Assembly (NCBI GenBank): GCA_963978545.1
Contig: OZ021722.1
Span: forward strand, 107,398,442-107,462,441
Direction: 5' to 3'
From: Linyphia triangularis
Taxonomy: Eukaryota > Arthropoda > Arachnida > Araneae > Linyphiidae
DNA: 64,000 bases
Shown: positions 60,235-64,000 of the stretch, piece after piece
Layout of the letters: each line of letters starts with the position of its first letter
Numbering within the stretch: position 1 is the stretch's first letter
Translations under genes and position numbers: made by a program
Notes under the pieces: model-generated
What the model was told of the DNA's origin: nothing
Database searches by the model: none
Seen by the model: the letters and a program-made list of their open reading frames with translations, nothing else

Positions 60235-61900
60235 ACACTGACGTAAGGATTTTAAATATAAAATAATATATATTAGACGCTACTTTAGAGTTTTTAATTT
60301 ATGTCATTTCATTAAGGTGATGTTTGCAAAATAAATTAGAGTTTAGGAGAAAATCCTAGTAAAGGGTCATTCCCTGTACCCGCTGTGTTAAAATCTTCTA
60401 GCCCAGTGCATTTAGAAACTACTTTGTTGAAAACTTTGAAATTTGGTGAGTTGGTGCGAGAATGAAATAACATAAATTGTTTTCATTTAATTTCAATCGA
60501 TTATAAATGAAATAATTAAAATAGAAAAAACCAAAGATAGGTGGAGCTACTGCATATACAGTGACGTAAGGATTTTAAATATAAAATAATATATATTAGA
60601 CGCTACTTTAGAGTTTTTAATTTATGTCATTTCATTAAGGTGATGTTTGCAAAATAAATTAGAGTTTAGGAGAAAATCCTAGTAACGGGTCATTCCCTGT
60701 ACCCGCTGTGTTAAAATCTTCTAGCCCAGTGCATTTAGAAACTACTTTGTTGAAAACTTTGAAATTTGGTGAGTTGGTGCGAGAATGAAATAACATAAAT
60801 TGTTTTCATTAAATTTCTATCGATTATAAATGAAAAAATTAAAATAGAAAAAATCAAAGATACTGCATATACACTGACGTAAGGATTTTAAATATAAATT
60901 AATATATATTAGACGCTACTTTAGAGTTTTTAATTTATGTCATTTCATTAAGGTGATGTTTGCAAAATAAATTAGAGTTTAGGAGAAAATCCTAGTAACG
61001 GGTCATTCCCTGTACCCGCTGTGTTAAAATCTTCTAGCCCAGTGCATTTAGAAACTACTTTGTTGAAAACTTTGAAATTTGGTGAGTTGGTGAGAGAATG
61101 AAATAACATAAATTGTTTTCATTAAATTTCTATCGATTATAAATGAAAAAATTAAAATAGAAAAAATCAAAGATACTGCATATACACTGACGTAAGGATT
61201 TTAAATATAAATTAATATATATTAGACGCTACTTTAGAGTTTTTAATTTATGTCATTTCATTAAGGTGATGTTTGCAAAATAAATTAGAGTTTAGGAGAA
61301 AATCCTAGTAACGGGTCATTCCCTGTACCCGCTGTGTTAAAATCTTCTAGCCCAGTGCATTTAGAAACTACTTTGTTGAAAACTTTGAAATTTGGTGAGT
61401 TGGTGAGAGAATGAAATAACATAAATTGTTTTCATTAAATTTCTATCGATTATAAATGAAAAAATTAAAATAGAAAAAATCAAAGATACTGCATATACAC
61501 TGACGTAAGGATTTTAAATATAAATTAATATATATTAGACGCTACTTTAGAGTTTTTAATTTATGTCATTTCATTAAGGTGATGTTTGCAAAATAAATTA
61601 GAGTTTAGGAGAAAATCCTAGTAACGGGTCATTCCCTGTACCCGCTGTGTTAAAATCTTCTAGCCCAGTGCATTTAGAAACTACTTTGTTGAAAACTTTG
61701 AAATTTGGTGAGTTGGTGCGAGAATGAAATAACATAAATTGTTTTCATTTAATTTCTATCGATTATAAATGAAAATTAAAATAGAAAAAAGAAAAAATAG
61801 GTGGAGCTACTGCATATACATTGACGTAAGGATTTTATATATAAAATAATATATATTAGACGCTACTTTAGAGTTTTTAATTTATGTCATTTCATTAAGT
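60235..61900 (-). repeat. tandem array, ~314-bp unit, five-plus copies
   Basis: AGGATTTTAAATATAAA recurs at about 60246, 60567, 60881, 61194, 61508 and (as ATTTTATATATAAA) 61826, giving periods of 321, 314, 313, 314 and 318. The three middle units are almost identical, while the outer ones differ by small indels (for example GGTGGAGCTA present only in outer units). Every unit carries the exon-like stretch of 57207-57374 without its 3' end. Confidence 0.95.
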
Positions 61901-61934
61901 GGTACTTTTTGTATGTACTCACAAAATTCCAAGG

Positions 61935-62000
61935 TTTTATAGAAAGTAGTTTCTAAATGCACTGGGCTAGAAGATTGTAACACAACGAGAATAAGTAATG
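61935..62000 (+). repeat. inverted partial copy of the exon-like segment
   Basis: GTAGTTTCTAAATGCACTGG then GCTAGAAGATTGTAACACAA, the coding-sense orientation but now on the plus strand, opposite to the array. It keeps the TTGTAACAC variant of the 57207-57374 copy, not the TTTTAACAC of the array units. Confidence 0.85.
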
Positions 62001-62515
62001 GTTCATACTAGGACTTCCTCTTAAAAAAATCAATACAATCAGTAACTTTAAACGTACACACAACTTGTTCTTATTATATTCAAACCATACATATTTTTTT
62101 TAATAAAAAGAGGGCAAACGTTATCAATAAATAAATAAGTTTTCCATAAAATATTATAGTACTACCTGTAACAAAATCCATAAGAAAATACATTTATATG
62201 AGATATTAAATCTAACAATTTTATATTTTGGAAAAGAGAATATTGTAAAATATTCCATAAAAATACAATCTCGAAATTTAAATGCATGCATTTTAAAAAT
62301 TCTTGCGCTAATTTTACTTTTAAAGCATCGCAAATGAATTTGTATTTTCTTTGGTATTACTTTGAAACTATACCTGGAAGGATATAAATATATTGGATTT
62401 GGGTATAAATATGTGGAAACCTTAGAATTGATCCCAGAATCATATTGGTAAAATATAAATCTATTAGTTTATCGTTTGGTAGCAACGACAATTCTTTATA
62501 TGTCTCATTCAAGAA
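62001..62515. other. AT-rich DNA, nothing recognised
   Basis: No repeat or gene recognised. Confidence 0.4.
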
Positions 62516-63160
62516 ACTAGGGGTGTGGAACATCGCAGAATTTTCAATTACACAATAATATTGACGTGGATTTGTGTCATCTACCTTATTTATATTTTCA
62601 TTATTCGTTTAGTAAATATGGACAGTTTGGAGAAATTTTTCACGATAATTCTTGTACGGGTCTTTAAAAAAAAAAAAAGGCCTTCGCCAAAATGATGGTT
62701 TTGACGATATCCTTATCGATAATTCTTATATTATCCTTTCTTATAAGTGAAACTGAGAAGAGAAGAAAAAACGATCGTTGATGAGGTATCCTTAAGGAAA
62801 GAGAAATCTGTGTTGAAGGCCTTTGCTTTCCAACTTTTTCAGCCATTAAAACATTTTTATGAAAATTTCGGTGGTAGATATTTTTAGAACACCTTAAGTG
62901 GCATTATCACCGCGATTTTGAACAAAATCATTAGAGCCGTTATGTAGCAATTACTGAAAAACATGATTTTTTCAAAAGCAGCTACCCTATGCGCGAATTT
63001 GACGAAAACTCTAATGGTAGGCCCTTGTGCCATCCTCACACCGAATTTGAACATTGTAGATCAATTTATTCGGGAGTTATGCTGACCACGTACCCACAGA
63101 CATACATTTTTTCTAGATAACTTTTTTGAGATCAGGGTATTCCAAAACGTGGTAAAATGC

Positions 63161-63191
<31 letters not shown>

Positions 63192-63246
63192 GACGAATAC
63201 TATACTTTCATTACCCTATGTATACATATGGGTAATTGAAAGTAAA
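62516..63246 (+). repeat. interspersed element family A, copy 10
   Basis: Full-length copy from CTAGGGGTGTGGAACATCGC to TATACATATGGGTAATTGAA, with the usual homopolymer A run near 63161-63187. Confidence 0.87.
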
Positions 63247-63367
63247 GATAAAAGATTAGAAATATCTGTAACCTGTTAGTCAGGATAAATATGCAAAAGA
63301 TAATTTTAATTTTAAATAATGAATGTTCGTGTTCTTTTAAACACATTAAACATGAATGCTTACGTAA

Positions 63368-63660
63368 TAGACTGCGAGGCGACTGCAATTTTTGGACCCC
63401 ATCGGACATCATTCTGATTTTTTTTTTTATAGAAATTAGAGAAAAGTGAGTAGATTACTAATCTACTGATCTGCCGTGGCAAAAATGGCCGAAACTGGTC
63501 AAAAATCGACTTTTAATAAGTTGAACTAAATCCAATTGCCAAATGAGACATAACTTGCCAAATAAAGAGTATTTTTTTATTTGGTAACCCTCACTCTTTA
63601 ATTTTCAATTAAAAAGGTTGCAGACGATTCAGATGTCTGGCGACGGTCTACTTGCATAGA
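63368..63660. mobile_element. fold-back element family B, copy 4 (left half)
   Basis: Starts TAGACTGCGAGGCGACTGCA and follows family B to GGCGACGGTCTACTTGCATA, then is interrupted by about 35 bp of unrelated sequence before the palindrome. Confidence 0.8.
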
Positions 63661-63696
63661 TGCACTATCTAAATGCATTTTATCTAAAATAATTTT

Positions 63697-64000
63697 TCAA
63701 ATTGTAAAAGTAAATTGTTTTATTTGTTACACAAATAAAATCTCTGGTTCGGAAAATTTATATCTTTTAAAAGTAAGCCAAATTGGCAACATCAGTTACG
63801 TCATCCCTGACGTAATGTTTATTGCCAACTTGGCTCCCTTTTAATAGATCTATTAAAAGGGAGCCAAGTTGGCAATAAACATTACGTCAGGGATGACGTA
63901 ACTGATGTTGCCAATTTGGCTTACTATTAAAAGATATAAATTTTCCGAACCAGAGATTTTATTTGTGTAACAAATAAAACAATTTACTTTTACAATTTGA
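63697..64000. repeat. 304-bp near-perfect palindrome at window end
   Basis: Centred in AATAGATCTATT (63848/63849). Each arm of 152 bp carries the core of family B (GCCAAATTGGCAACATCAGT, TTACGTCATCCCTGACGTAA) plus an AT-rich outer part. I count one mismatch between arms (AAAAG against ATAGT context near 63767). It reaches the last base, so the true length is unknown. Confidence 0.93.

Overview
This is a gene-poor, very AT-rich window of nuclear DNA from an animal, most likely an arachnid and probably an orb-weaving spider. The taxon call is inference. It rests on a 3' fragment of a non-LTR retrotransposon whose protein resembles a family I remember as abundant in spiders, on tRNA-headed SINEs, and on many solo LTRs, MITEs and fold-back elements. 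No bacterial-type operon, rRNA, tRNA or CRISPR was found.

Host gene content. All convincing host coding sequence is on the minus strand. Three exons (27749-29804, 17283-17468 and 8701/8751-9065) have clean splice sites and matching phases (both introns phase 1). Together they encode a secreted, N-glycosylated, Ser/Thr/Pro-rich protein of roughly 850 residues. It has a hydrophobic leader, a furin-type RKKR site and three internal repeats of about 48 residues. I do not recognise the family. A possible first exon carrying only ATG CGC lies at 32923-32928. Upstream on the same strand are two more exon-like segments (57207-57374 and 51244-51394). They match each other in phase and belong either to the same gene or to a neighbour.

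Mobile DNA by region. 0-8.7 kb: a TTAA-flanked fold-back MITE, family H repeats, a 670-bp solo LTR, a hAT-type MITE with 8-bp target duplications, and an (AAAT)n tract. 8.7-30 kb: the gene, with introns filled by repeat families A, B, C, H and L, a 148-bp-period minisatellite, a second large (AAAT)n tract and a solo LTR. 30-33.3 kb: a TTAA MITE and the possible 5' end of the gene. 33.3-40.1 kb: a nest of a tandem repeat split by a 5.7-kb CACTA-like element, which holds a Tc1/mariner fragment split in turn by a non-LTR 3' fragment. 40.5-54.3 kb: a SINE whose tail plus target duplication became a minisatellite, then fold-back elements, three solo LTRs of one family, one of another, and TTAA MITEs. 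55-62 kb: a short minisatellite, then a 2.73-kb DNA transposon with 273-bp inverted repeats, 8-bp target duplications and a lightly decayed transposase, sitting in a ~314-bp tandem array whose unit carries part of a putative exon. 62.5-64 kb: one more family A copy and a near-perfect 304-bp palindrome cut by the window edge.

The parts do not form a pathway. The window is one long-intron gene in transposon-dense DNA. The best candidates for something new are the repeat-bearing secreted protein, the long-TIR transposon, the exon-containing tandem array and the abundant family A element, which lacks inverted repeats.
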